Assembly (NCBI GenBank): GCA_030039695.1
Contig: JASHVB010000327.1
Location: forward strand, 1-10,537
Direction: 5' to 3'
Source: Acetobacteraceae bacterium
GTDB taxonomy: Bacteria; Pseudomonadota; Alphaproteobacteria; Acetobacterales; Acetobacteraceae
DNA: 10,537 nucleotides
The notes beneath the pieces were generated by a model. It searched no databases. It saw only the letters and a program-made list of their open reading frames with translations, and was not told the DNA's origin. Below, in pieces: positions 1 to 6,281 of the stretch. The first letter of the stretch is position 1. Each line of letters opens with the position of its first letter. The translations under genes and the position numbers were made by a program.

Positions 1-1034
1 TAGCTGCGGAACGGCGCGGCAAAATCCACCCGCCCGCTGCACGGCGATACCACCCTCGCCGACGGCGCCGTGTGATAGGAAAGACCGGTGGCCGGCCCGG
101 CGTCGGTCGGATCCCCCCACGACCGGAAGACGCTGCCGACGACCGGTGCGGTGAGCTGCCGCGCAGGAACGGCCGTCGATGCCATCGTACCGTCGCCACT
201 CGTGACCGCGAGCGCTTTCGCCTCACGCCGGTCTGCCTCTGCCTGCTTCAACTTCTGGCGACGTTCCGCGAGTTCGGCCGCCTCGCGCGCTTGCGCCTCC
301 GCCGCCGCCCGGCGCGCTTCGAGCTCCGAGAGCATGACCCGCAAGGTCTCCGCCCGGGCGGCCTGTGCGGCGGCGCGCGCCGCAGCGGCATCGACCTCTG
401 CCCGCGCCTGTTGCTGGTCCGCCTGGGCGGTGGCGATCTGCTGATCGAGCGCCGCTTCCTGAAGCTGCTGTGCCGCCGCTGCTGCGGCCAGTTTCGGCGC
501 CTCCTCTTGCTCTGCCTTGGTCGCGTCATCCAGCCTTGCTTGTTCGGCGCGCAGCGCTTCGGCGTCCTGCTGCAATTGGCGCGCGATGCCGTGCAGCACC
601 ATGACAGCGCGCACCGTCTGATCGGGCGGTGTCGGCACCGCCAGCATCGTCTCGGCGGGATACAGCGACAGGCGTTCGATCAGCGGCAGCAGCGGCTGCA
701 TTGCCTTGGCACGAGCGGCAAGCTTCGCGGCGGCCTCGCGGCGTTGGTGGATCAGCGTGTCCATACGGACGGCTGCGGCATCGGTCGCGGCCTCCGCGTC
801 GCGCAGGTTTGCCGCAGCCGTGATGCGTTGCTGGGTCAGCGCGTCAGCCCGCGCAGCGGCCGCAGCGGCGCGGGCAGCGGCCTGTTTCTGCGCCGCGAGC
901 TCGGCTGCACGCTGGCGCTCGGCTTGTTCTGCCTTTGCTTTGGTAACGGCTTCCTTGTGCGACGGCGCCGGCGACGCAGCGGTCGGAAGCAAAACCAGGG
1001 CGGCGATAATGCTATTCTGCAGCGCGCGCCGCAT
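1..1034 (-). CDS. envC: EnvC-like murein hydrolase activator (degenerate M23/LytM peptidase), 3' end outside window
   Basis: Partial protein, 344 residues visible; its C-terminus lies beyond the left edge. The start is an ATG at 1034-1032, chosen because it opens a secretion signal: MRRALQ, then a hydrophobic stretch at residues 9-20, then Ala/Ser-Pro sites around 20-24. No clear Shine-Dalgarno is seen; the start lies inside the gpmI end (23-bp overlap), suggesting translational coupling. Residues about 28-275 are very rich in Ala, Gln, Glu and Arg, as expected for the long coiled coil of EnvC. From about residue 294 a LytM/M23 fold begins (LTAPVVGSVFRSWGD, then GRVDFAAPFRS). In active M23 enzymes this region has an HxxxD zinc motif; here it reads GLSYHTAP with no such pair, so the domain looks catalytically dead, as in E. 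coli EnvC, which activates division amidases in the periplasm. The family is clear; the activator role is inferred from the family and the missing ligands. Confidence 0.85.
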   Translation of the reverse strand, partial: MRRALQNSIIAALVLLPTAASPAPSHKEAVTKAKAEQAERQRAAELAAQKQAAARAAAAAARADALTQQRITAAANLRDAEAATDAAAVRMDTLIHQRREAAAKLAARAKAMQPLLPLIERLSLYPAETMLAVPTPPDQTVRAVMVLHGIARQLQQDAEALRAEQARLDDATKAEQEEAPKLAAAAAAQQLQEAALDQQIATAQADQQQARAEVDAAAARAAAQAARAETLRVMLSELEARRAAAEAQAREAAELAERRQKLKQAEADRREAKALAVTSGDGTMASTAVPARQLTAPVVGSVFRSWGDPTDAGPATGLSYHTAPSARVVSPCSGRVDFAAPFRS

Positions 1035-2556
1035 CGTGGCGGATCAGCGTATGCCCGGTCATTTCGCGCGGCTGGGGCAGGCCCATCAGTTCCAGTAGCG
1101 TCGGCGCCACATCGGCAAGGATGCCGTCCTGGATGGCGCGCGCGGTGCTGCCCATCAGCACCACTGGCACCGGGTTGGTGGTGTGGGCGGTATGCGGCCC
1201 GCCGGTCTGTGGGTCCTTCATCAGCTCGCAGTTGCCGTGGTCAGCGGTGACCATCAGAGCGCCGCCCTGCTTGCGCACTGCCTCAACGATGCGGCCAAGG
1301 CCCGCGTCGACCGTCTCCACAGCCTTGATCGCTGCCGGCAGGCTGCCGGTGTGGCCGACCATGTCGGGGTTGGCGTAGTTCAGTACGATCAGGTCGTATT
1401 TGCCGCTGTCGATGGCCGCAACAGCTTTCTCGGTGAGTTCCGGCGCCGACATTTCCGGCTGCAGGTCGTAGGTCGCGACCTTGGGGGAGGCGACCATGAT
1501 GCGGTCCTCGCCGGTAAACAGTCTCTCTTGCCCGCCATTCAGGAAATACGTGACATGCGGGTACTTCTCGGTCTCCGCAGTGCGGAGCTGTGTCTTGCCA
1601 GCCTCCGCAACGACCTGGCCCAGGATGTGGTCCAGCTGTTCCGGCGGGAACAACACGCCGAGAAAGCGGGCGAGGTCATCGGAATAGCGTGTCATGCCGA
1701 GCGCGGCGGCAAAGTTGATAACGCGTTTGCGTGGGAAGCCATCGAACGCGGGATCGAGCAGGGCGGAGAGGATTTCGCGCACCCGGTCCGCGCGGAAATT
1801 GAAGCAGAGGATACCGTCGCCATCGCGCACGCCATGGTAATCACCGATCACCGACGGCGGGATGAACTCGTCGAACTTCTGCCCTGCATACGCGGCCTTG
1901 ATCGCGGCGATCGGGTCGGCGGCGTGGGTGCCCTCGGCTTCGGCGATCGCGGCGTACGCCAGGGCGACGCGGTCCCAGCGCTTGTCGCGGTCCATGGCGA
2001 AATAGCGGCCGATGACGGTGCCAATGCGCACATCATCGGGCAGCGCCTTGCGCAACATTGCCAGGTCATCGGCGGCGGATTGTGGCGGGGTGTCGCGGCC
2101 GTCGGTGAAGGCGTGCACGACGGTGGGCACACCCGCGTCGTGCAGGATATGCGCCAGTGCCGCAGCGTGGTCCTGGTGCGAATGAACGCCGCCTGGCGAT
2201 ACCAGGCCCATCAGGTGGCAGGTGCCCTTCGACCCGCGCAGCGCGTCGATAAATTCCAGCAACGACGCCGACTTCGCCAGGCTGCCATCGGCCACCGCGT
2301 CGCCAATGCGCACCAGTTCCTGCTTTACCACGCGGCCTGCGCCGATATTCATGTGGCCGACCTCGGAGTTTCCCATCTGTCCGTCCGGCAGGCCGACATC
2401 ACGGCCCGATGTGCGCAGGAAGGCGTGCGGGCAGGCCTGCCACAGACGCGTGAAGGTGGGGGTCTTGGCGAGGCGGACGGCGTTATCCTCGGTCGCATCG
2501 CGCGCGCCGAAGCCGTCGAGGATCACCAGCATCACCGGGCGGGGCGTCTGCGCCAT
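1012..2556 (-). CDS. gpmI: 2,3-bisphosphoglycerate-independent phosphoglycerate mutase
   Basis: Cytoplasmic enzyme interconverting 3- and 2-phosphoglycerate in glycolysis/gluconeogenesis, using two manganese ions and a phosphoserine intermediate. The 514-residue length is normal for the family. Visible motifs in order: VILDGFG with metal-binding Asp14; GQMGNSEVGHMNIGAGR with nucleophile Ser64; GGVHSH with His125; TDGRDTPP (Asp152, Arg154, Asp155); RYFAMDRDKRWDR at 184-196; FNFRADR at 252-258; EKYPHVTYF with Lys331; NPDMVGH (Asp398, His402); TADHGN (Asp439, His440); GGPHTAHT with His455. All catalytic and metal positions known for the family appear intact. The ATG at 2556 has AAGGA (2570-2566) 9 nt upstream. 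The stop lies inside the start region of the downstream envC-like gene, a gpmI-envC order also known in E. coli. A 9-bp-arm inverted repeat lies about 60 bp upstream. Confidence 0.97.
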   Translation of the reverse strand: MAQTPRPVMLVILDGFGARDATEDNAVRLAKTPTFTRLWQACPHAFLRTSGRDVGLPDGQMGNSEVGHMNIGAGRVVKQELVRIGDAVADGSLAKSASLLEFIDALRGSKGTCHLMGLVSPGGVHSHQDHAAALAHILHDAGVPTVVHAFTDGRDTPPQSAADDLAMLRKALPDDVRIGTVIGRYFAMDRDKRWDRVALAYAAIAEAEGTHAADPIAAIKAAYAGQKFDEFIPPSVIGDYHGVRDGDGILCFNFRADRVREILSALLDPAFDGFPRKRVINFAAALGMTRYSDDLARFLGVLFPPEQLDHILGQVVAEAGKTQLRTAETEKYPHVTYFLNGGQERLFTGEDRIMVASPKVATYDLQPEMSAPELTEKAVAAIDSGKYDLIVLNYANPDMVGHTGSLPAAIKAVETVDAGLGRIVEAVRKQGGALMVTADHGNCELMKDPQTGGPHTAHTTNPVPVVLMGSTARAIQDGILADVAPTLLELMGLPQPREMTGHTLIRHDAARAAE

Positions 2557-2618
2557 GGGCTTGATTCCTTGCTGCGGTGGGTTCGCGTCGAGTTAGCGTT
2601 GCCGGCGGGGAGGGACAA

Positions 2619-2655
2619 GGGCGGTGGGATCTATACAGACGGCTGGCCACCGCCC
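2619..2655. repeat. 9-bp perfect inverted repeat between the GMC gene and gpmI
   Basis: Arms GGGCGGTGG (2619-2627) and CCACCGCCC (2647-2655) are exactly complementary and enclose a 19-nt loop. It lies 34 bp past the GMC oxidoreductase stop and about 60 bp before the gpmI start, in the only sizeable gap (132 bp) of this minus-strand stretch. No T-run follows the stem on the minus strand, so it is not a textbook intrinsic terminator. The loop carries TATAGA on the minus strand (2635-2630), a -10-like hexamer pointing to gpmI, but without a convincing -35 at the right distance. It could be a terminator of the GMC transcript, a leader structure, or an operator over a gpmI promoter. Confidence 0.55.
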
Positions 2656-2688
2656 GCGCAGCGTAACATCGGCCTGACGCACCCAACG

Positions 2689-4290
2689 TTAGGCATCCGC
2701 CAGGATCATGTCCGCGGCTTTCTCCGCAATCATGATCGTGGGCGCATTCGTGTTGCCGGCCGGCACGGTCGGCATGATTGAGGCATCCACGACGCGCAGG
2801 CCGCGGATACCATGTACGCGGAGGCGGGGATCGACCACCGTGTCGCCCTCGGGTCCCATCCGGCAGGTTCCCACCGGATGCAGGTTCGAGATGGCAGTGC
2901 GCCGGATATTCGCCTCGAACTCTGCGTCGGTGTTGACCGATGGACCCGGGACGATCTCTTCGGCGACATAGGGTGCCAGCGCTGGCTGCTCTGTGATCTT
3001 GCGCCCCAGCCGCATCCCAGCGACCAGTGCCTGTACATCGTGCGGCGTTTGCAGGAAATTGAAGCGGATGGCCGGCGGCACCAGGGGGTCGGGGCTCGTC
3101 AGCCGCACGTTGCCGCGCGCGTCAGGACACAGATGCACTGCGCTGAGGCTGAAACCGGGGAACGGATGCGCCACCGCGCCGCGGCGATCGCGCGTCGCAT
3201 AACTCCACGGTGTGAAATTGTATTGCAGGTCTGGCCGTTCCAGCCGCGGATCACTGCGTGCGAACGCGCCGGCGGTGACACCGTTCGCCGCCAGTGGTCC
3301 CGCATGGAACAGGAAGTACTGCAGCCCGGCGAGAACTTTGCGCGGCAGGCTGTTGGCGATGTCGTTCATCGTGATCGGCTTCGTGCAGCGGAAGGCCATG
3401 CGTACGTAGAAATGGTCCTGCAGATGCGCGCCGACCGCCGGCATGTCGTGCACCACCGCGATGCCATGTGCCTGGAGCAGCGCGCCCGGACCGATGCCGG
3501 ACAATTGCAGAAGCTGCGGCGAGTTGAACACACCGCCGCAGACGATGATCTCACCGCGTGCCTCAGCGGTGCAGGGCACGCCGTTGCGCAGATAGCTGAT
3601 CGCGTGGGCGCGGCTGTCACGGAACGCGATTCGGGTGGCGAGCGCATTGGTATGGATCATCAGGTTGCGACGGCGAGAGGCCGGACGCAGATACGCGGTC
3701 GCGGTGCTCCAGCGCCGACTTTTTGCTGTTGTGCTCTGGAAATATCCGGCGCCTTCCTGTCGCGCCCCGTTGAAATCGTCATTGCGCGGCAGGCCCGCCT
3801 GAACGGCCGCCTCGATCATGCGGTCGGCGAGTTCGCTGCGCTTCGGCTGGTCGGATACGCGCAGCGGACCGCCGCTGCCGTGGTATTCGCTGGCGCCGCG
3901 CTGGTTGTCCTCGGCCTTGCGGAAATATGGCAGCACGCTGTCCCAATCCCAGCCGTCGCAGCCGCGCTGGCGCCATTCGTCGTAATCGGCGTGGTTACCG
4001 CGCATGTAGACCATGCCGTTGATCGAGCTGGTGCCGCCGAGCACCTTGCCGCGCGGCTGATACATCGTGCGGTGCTCGAGCTGCGGTTCGGGCTCGCTTT
4101 CGTACATCCAGTTGACGGAGGGGTTGGCAAAGACGCGGGAGAAACCCATGGGCACGTGGATCCACGGGTTGCTGTCCGTGCCGCCGGCTTCCAGCAGCAG
4201 CACACGATGGCGGCCGGACTCGCTGAGCCGCGCCGCCACGCAGCAGCCGGCCGAGCCAGCGCCCGCGACGATATAATCGTAGGTGTCCAT
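2689..4290 (-). CDS. GMC-family FAD-dependent oxidoreductase (choline/alcohol dehydrogenase type)
   Basis: FAD flavoprotein of the glucose-methanol-choline family, oxidising an alcohol to an aldehyde; the substrate cannot be read from sequence. With the start at 4290 it has 533 residues, usual for BetA/AlkJ-like members. This ATG is preferred because the FAD-binding strand follows at once ([13 protein letters not shown], glycines 10, 12, 15; ribose-binding Glu34) and a GGGAGG (4300-4295) sits just upstream; the open frame continues to 4416, but that extra part is Arg-rich and hairpin DNA. GMC signature 1 is near residues 81-104 ([19 protein letters not shown]), signature 2 near 252-268 ([17 protein letters not shown]). 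The C-terminal catalytic pair is His471 ([11 protein letters not shown]) and Asn515 (AGNTNAPT). There is no signal peptide. The neighbours, gpmI and a PPOX oxidoreductase, do not suggest a substrate. Betaine-related genes are absent, so I do not assign betA. Confidence 0.92.
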   Translation of the reverse strand: MDTYDYIVAGAGSAGCCVAARLSESGRHRVLLLEAGGTDSNPWIHVPMGFSRVFANPSVNWMYESEPEPQLEHRTMYQPRGKVLGGTSSINGMVYMRGNHADYDEWRQRGCDGWDWDSVLPYFRKAEDNQRGASEYHGSGGPLRVSDQPKRSELADRMIEAAVQAGLPRNDDFNGARQEGAGYFQSTTAKSRRWSTATAYLRPASRRRNLMIHTNALATRIAFRDSRAHAISYLRNGVPCTAEARGEIIVCGGVFNSPQLLQLSGIGPGALLQAHGIAVVHDMPAVGAHLQDHFYVRMAFRCTKPITMNDIANSLPRKVLAGLQYFLFHAGPLAANGVTAGAFARSDPRLERPDLQYNFTPWSYATRDRRGAVAHPFPGFSLSAVHLCPDARGNVRLTSPDPLVPPAIRFNFLQTPHDVQALVAGMRLGRKITEQPALAPYVAEEIVPGPSVNTDAEFEANIRRTAISNLHPVGTCRMGPEGDTVVDPRLRVHGIRGLRVVDASIMPTVPAGNTNAPTIMIAEKAADMILADA

Positions 4291-4311
4291 TCCCCCTCCC
4301 ATTGACCTCGA

Positions 4312-4408
4312 CCGCGCTTCGCGCGGGGTTGGGCCGCACAGCGGACCAACGCGGCGAGCGTAGCTCGCCGGGCGAGGGGCGCAACGCAGACTTTCTCTCC
4401 GCGGAAAG
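4312..4408. repeat. Cluster of three short hairpins in the GMC leader
   Basis: The 175-bp gap between the PPOX and GMC genes holds three perfect stem-loops: CCGCGC-TTC-GCGCGG (4312-4326), GGCGAGC-GTA-GCTCGCC (4353-4369), and CTTTC/GAAAG arms (4391-4395, 4404-4408). None is followed by a T-run on either strand. The cluster begins just after TTGACCTC (4302-4309), an opening also seen before two other GC-rich palindromes in the window. It may be a dispersed intergenic repeat, or a transcribed leader between the two minus-strand genes that attenuates read-through. Confidence 0.55.
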
Positions 4409-4465
4409 CTCCGCACCCTCGGGGCTTGGTACTGTGACCGTGCCCGCGAGTCGGGAGAGGTCTTC

Positions 4466-4861
4466 TCAGCTCATCGTCTGCACCGCCAACGGTTCGATTT
4501 CATACATCACCCGTACTTCACCGGCCTGACGGAACGGGTACTTGTCCTTGTCCAGATACTTCTTTGCCAGCGCATCGATATGCGCGTCGGCGCCTTGTTC
4601 CGTCGTCCGCACCACCCGGCCGCGAATCTGCATGTAGCGATAGGGATTGTCCGGATCGAGAATCGACAGCGCGACGTGCGATCCCTCTTGCATGTTGCGC
4701 GCCTTTACGCGGCCCTTGGCGGTGTTCACGCGGACGCGCCCATCGGCGACATCGAACCACACCGGCGTCACCTGCGGCGAGCCATCCGGCATCAGCGTCG
4801 CCAGGTTCGCGAACGCCTTCTTCTCGGTCAGATCCCTGAATGCGGCTGGTATTTCGGCCAT
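4466..4861 (-). CDS. PPOX-class (pyridoxamine 5'-phosphate oxidase fold) flavin- or F420-dependent oxidoreductase
   Basis: Small 131-residue cytoplasmic protein with the split beta-barrel of the pyridoxamine phosphate oxidase superfamily. The visible pattern is that of the group often labelled PPOX class F420-dependent (TIGR03618-like): an N-terminal helix, LATLMPDGSPQVTPVWF (20-36), VNTAKGRVKARNM (45-57) for cofactor phosphate contact, VALSILDPDNPYRYMQIRGRV (63-83), and a C-terminal HIDALAKKYLDKDKYPF. Start at 4861 is preferred over an in-frame ATG at 4894, because GGGAGA lies upstream at suitable distance and the family begins near here. The substrate is unknown; whether the cofactor is FMN or F420 cannot be decided, since no F420 synthesis gene is visible. 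It is divergent from the ArsR-type gene, with 167 bp between starts, and may share that control region. Confidence 0.87.
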   Translation of the reverse strand: MAEIPAAFRDLTEKKAFANLATLMPDGSPQVTPVWFDVADGRVRVNTAKGRVKARNMQEGSHVALSILDPDNPYRYMQIRGRVVRTTEQGADAHIDALAKKYLDKDKYPFRQAGEVRVMYEIEPLAVQTMS

Positions 4862-4967
4862 GGCGCCTGTCTCCCGAGGCTGTGCGTGCCTCATATAGGG
4901 TCGGCTGCTACAAGCCGCACCCCTCGCTCGCGGTGGCCCTTGTTAGCGGGCCGCGCCGCACTCCAGC

Positions 4968-4997
4968 TTGACTCTTCCATAGCCAGGCGGTTATGAG
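4968..4997 (+). promoter_or_regulatory. Candidate sigma-70 promoter for the arsR-AHSA1-DUF1801 cassette
   Basis: TTGACT (4968-4973) matches the -35 consensus at five of six positions. TATGAG (4992-4997), 18 bp later, matches the -10 consensus at four of six. This would start transcription near 5004, about 25 nt before the ArsR ATG. The spacing to the gene and the overlap with paired dyads support it; it remains a prediction. Confidence 0.5.
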
Positions 4998-5020
4998 TTA
5001 ATCCATAGCTGACAGGTTAT
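4979..5020. promoter_or_regulatory. Two tandem imperfect dyads, candidate ArsR operators
   Basis: Site 1 is ATAGCC-AGGC-GGTTAT (4979-4994) and site 2 is ATAGCT-GACA-GGTTAT (5005-5020). GGTTAT pairs with ATAGCC in five of six positions, so each site is an imperfect inverted repeat suited to a dimeric winged-helix repressor. The sites are 26 bp apart, and with the two preceding bases share 13 of 18 positions. Site 1 covers the spacer and edge of the candidate -10; site 2 covers the predicted transcription start. This arrangement fits negative autoregulation by the adjacent ArsR-type protein. Confidence 0.5.
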
Positions 5021-5028
5021 CGGTCGTC

Positions 5029-5352
5029 ATGCCGCGTGCCCACGATGTGCTGTTCCGAACGCTTGCCGATCCCACCCGTCGAGCAATCTTCGAGCGGCTC
5101 TGCCGCGAGGGCGAGCATACCGTCGCGGCCCTGACGGCTCGCGCGGGGATTTCGCAACCGGCCGTTTCAAAGCATCTCGGGGTGCTTAAGCAGGCCGGTT
5201 TGGTGCGCAATCGTCACGAGGGACGTCAGACCCATTACAGCGCGCAACTCGGCGCCCTGGTCCCGCTGGTCGACTGGACGAGCCAAATGGCCAGCTTCTG
5301 GCAGAGCCGACTCGACACGCTCGAAGACTTACTCAAGAGGATGGACCGATGA
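5029..5352 (+). CDS. ArsR/SmtB-family winged-helix transcriptional regulator
   Basis: A 107-residue DNA-binding repressor, standard length. It opens with VLFRTLADPTRRAIFERL (8-25), typical of the ArsR members that accompany AHSA1 proteins. The helix-turn-helix is at about 31-57, with recognition helix QPAVSKHLGVLKQAG, and the wing is RHEGRQTHY (62-70). The ELCVCD-type metal-binding cysteines of true arsenic or zinc sensors are absent (the only Cys is residue 25), so metal sensing is unlikely; the inducer is unknown. The ATG at 5029 begins exactly where family members usually start, although its ribosome-binding site is weak. Its stop overlaps the next gene as ATGA (5349-5352), so the two are almost certainly cotranscribed and coupled. 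Two dyads directly upstream are the likely operators. Confidence 0.93.
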   Translation: MPRAHDVLFRTLADPTRRAIFERLCREGEHTVAALTARAGISQPAVSKHLGVLKQAGLVRNRHEGRQTHYSAQLGALVPLVDWTSQMASFWQSRLDTLEDLLKRMDR

Positions 5353-5759
5353 ACCAACCGTCGGCTGAACCACGCTCTGTCGTTGTCGAACGTGAGATAC
5401 CGTATCCGCCCGAGAAAATCTGGCGGGCACTCACGCAATCACACCTGATCGCGGAGTGGCTCATGAAGAACGACTTCAAGCCTGTCGCGGGCCACCGTTT
5501 CGATCTTAGTGCCGACTGGGGCACCGTGGGCTGTCAGGTCGTGGCCGTCGAGCCAAACAAGACGCTTTCCTACACGTGGGCCGCCTACGGTCTGGAGACT
5601 GTCGTCACCTGGACTCTCACCCCGACGAGCGCAGGCACCCGCCTGCGCATGGAGCAATCGGGCTTTCGAGGGGATCAGGAGCAGGCCTACCAAGGCGCGA
5701 AATACGGGTGGCAGCGCTTCGTCGGCGCTCTGGAGCAGGTCCTGGTGCGGATAGACTGA
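5349..5759 (+). CDS. SRPBCC / AHSA1 (activator of Hsp90 ATPase homologue 1-like) domain protein
   Basis: A 136-residue single-domain protein of the START/Bet v1-like SRPBCC fold, AHSA1 subfamily, which forms a helix-grip cavity for a hydrophobic ligand. Visible features: VVVEREIPYPPEKIWRAL (11-28), LIAEWLMKNDFKPVAGHRF (33-51), a central strand region with CQVVAVEPNKTLSYTW (62-77), VTWTLTP (86-92), GTRLRMEQSGF (96-106), and a C-terminal helix GWQRFVGALEQVL (120-132). AGAGGA (5336-5341) lies 7 nt before the ATG, and the start overlaps the ArsR stop. Paired ArsR-AHSA1 genes are common in soil alphaproteobacteria and actinobacteria. Despite the family name, a link with Hsp90 is not implied; ligand binding and sensing with the regulator are inferred. 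Confidence 0.92.
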   Translation: MNQPSAEPRSVVVEREIPYPPEKIWRALTQSHLIAEWLMKNDFKPVAGHRFDLSADWGTVGCQVVAVEPNKTLSYTWAAYGLETVVTWTLTPTSAGTRLRMEQSGFRGDQEQAYQGAKYGWQRFVGALEQVLVRID

Positions 5760-5815
5760 AGCGCCGCAACAGATGCGACAATAGCGAATCTCGCGAGGAA
5801 ACGGCACAAGGTGGT

Positions 5816-6214
5816 ATGACACCGCGCGGATCGCCCGAACGCAAAACCCCTGCTGTGCTGATAGAGGGGAGAATCAACGAGCTCGCCGACTGGCGGGGCG
5901 CGATGCTCAGCCGGCTGCGTAACCTGATCAAGGAGGCCGATCCGGACGTCGTCGAGGATTGGAAGTGGAGAGGGGTTCCAGTGTGGTACCACGGCGGAAT
6001 CATCTGCACCGGCGAGACTTACAAAAACATCGTGAAGCTAACCTTCGCGAAAGGCGCAGCGCTGAAGGACCCGTCGCAGTTGTTCAATTCCAGTCTTGAC
6101 GGAAACACAAGGCGCGCAATCGACTTCCACCAAGGCGACACCATAGACGAGGCGGCGTTCAAGCTGCTGGTTCGCACCGCGGTGATCCACAACAGATCCA
6201 AAGCCCGAAACTGA
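5816..6214 (+). CDS. DUF1801 domain-containing protein
   Basis: A 132-residue protein of unknown biochemical function resembling the DUF1801 / YdhG-like family. Family-like segments: LADWRGAMLSRLRNLIKEADPD (23-44), VVEDWKWRGVPVWYHGG (45-61), YKNIVKLTFAKGAALKDPSQLF (69-90), and a C-terminal helix DEAAFKLLVRTAVIHN (111-126). It lies 56 bp past the AHSA1 stop and is probably the third gene of the cassette. The ATG at 5816 has only a weak AAGG (5808-5811) before it; the frame is open further upstream, but that stretch overlaps the AHSA1 gene and shows no family match. A 120-base sample of this gene (6001-6120) has 64 G+C (53%), against about 62-65% in two 60-base samples of argB, a mild hint of different ancestry. 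Confidence 0.85.
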   Translation: MTPRGSPERKTPAVLIEGRINELADWRGAMLSRLRNLIKEADPDVVEDWKWRGVPVWYHGGIICTGETYKNIVKLTFAKGAALKDPSQLFNSSLDGNTRRAIDFHQGDTIDEAAFKLLVRTAVIHNRSKARN

Positions 6215-6260
6215 TCTTCGTACGGAAGCCCAACCGACTTGCCGCTTGACCCCTCATCCG

Positions 6261-6279
6261 GGCCGCCCTACACGCGGCC
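6261..6279. repeat. Hairpin immediately upstream of the argB ATG
   Basis: GGCCGC (6261-6266) and GCGGCC (6274-6279) form a perfect 6-bp stem with a 7-nt loop, ending two bases before the argB ATG. It follows TTGACCCCTCATCCGG (6246-6261), which resembles the opening of dispersed GC-rich intergenic palindromes of alphaproteobacteria. It occupies the place where a Shine-Dalgarno sequence would be expected. Confidence 0.5.
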
Positions 6280-6281
6280 GC

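Noticed and set aside
72..1250. 392-codon open frame on the plus strand opposite the envC-like gene
   Set aside because: Low-complexity Arg/Gly/Leu-rich translation, antisense to a protein with a signal peptide, coiled coil and LytM domain.
1183..2781. 532-codon open frame on the plus strand opposite gpmI
   Set aside because: It lies exactly antisense to a gene with all catalytic motifs intact, resembles no protein family I know, and long antisense open frames are usual in GC-rich DNA.
2812..4305. 497-codon open frame on the plus strand opposite the GMC oxidoreductase gene
   Set aside because: Antisense shadow of a clear gene; composition is that of a mirrored codon pattern, with no recognisable domain.
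4312..4369. Possible tRNA or structured small RNA in the hairpin cluster
   Set aside because: No cloverleaf, anticodon arm or T-loop consensus can be laid out; only simple stem-loops are seen.
4291..4416. Longer N-terminus for the GMC oxidoreductase
   Set aside because: The added 42 residues are Arg-rich and encoded by hairpin DNA, while ATG 4290 has a ribosome-binding site and begins just before the FAD-binding motif.
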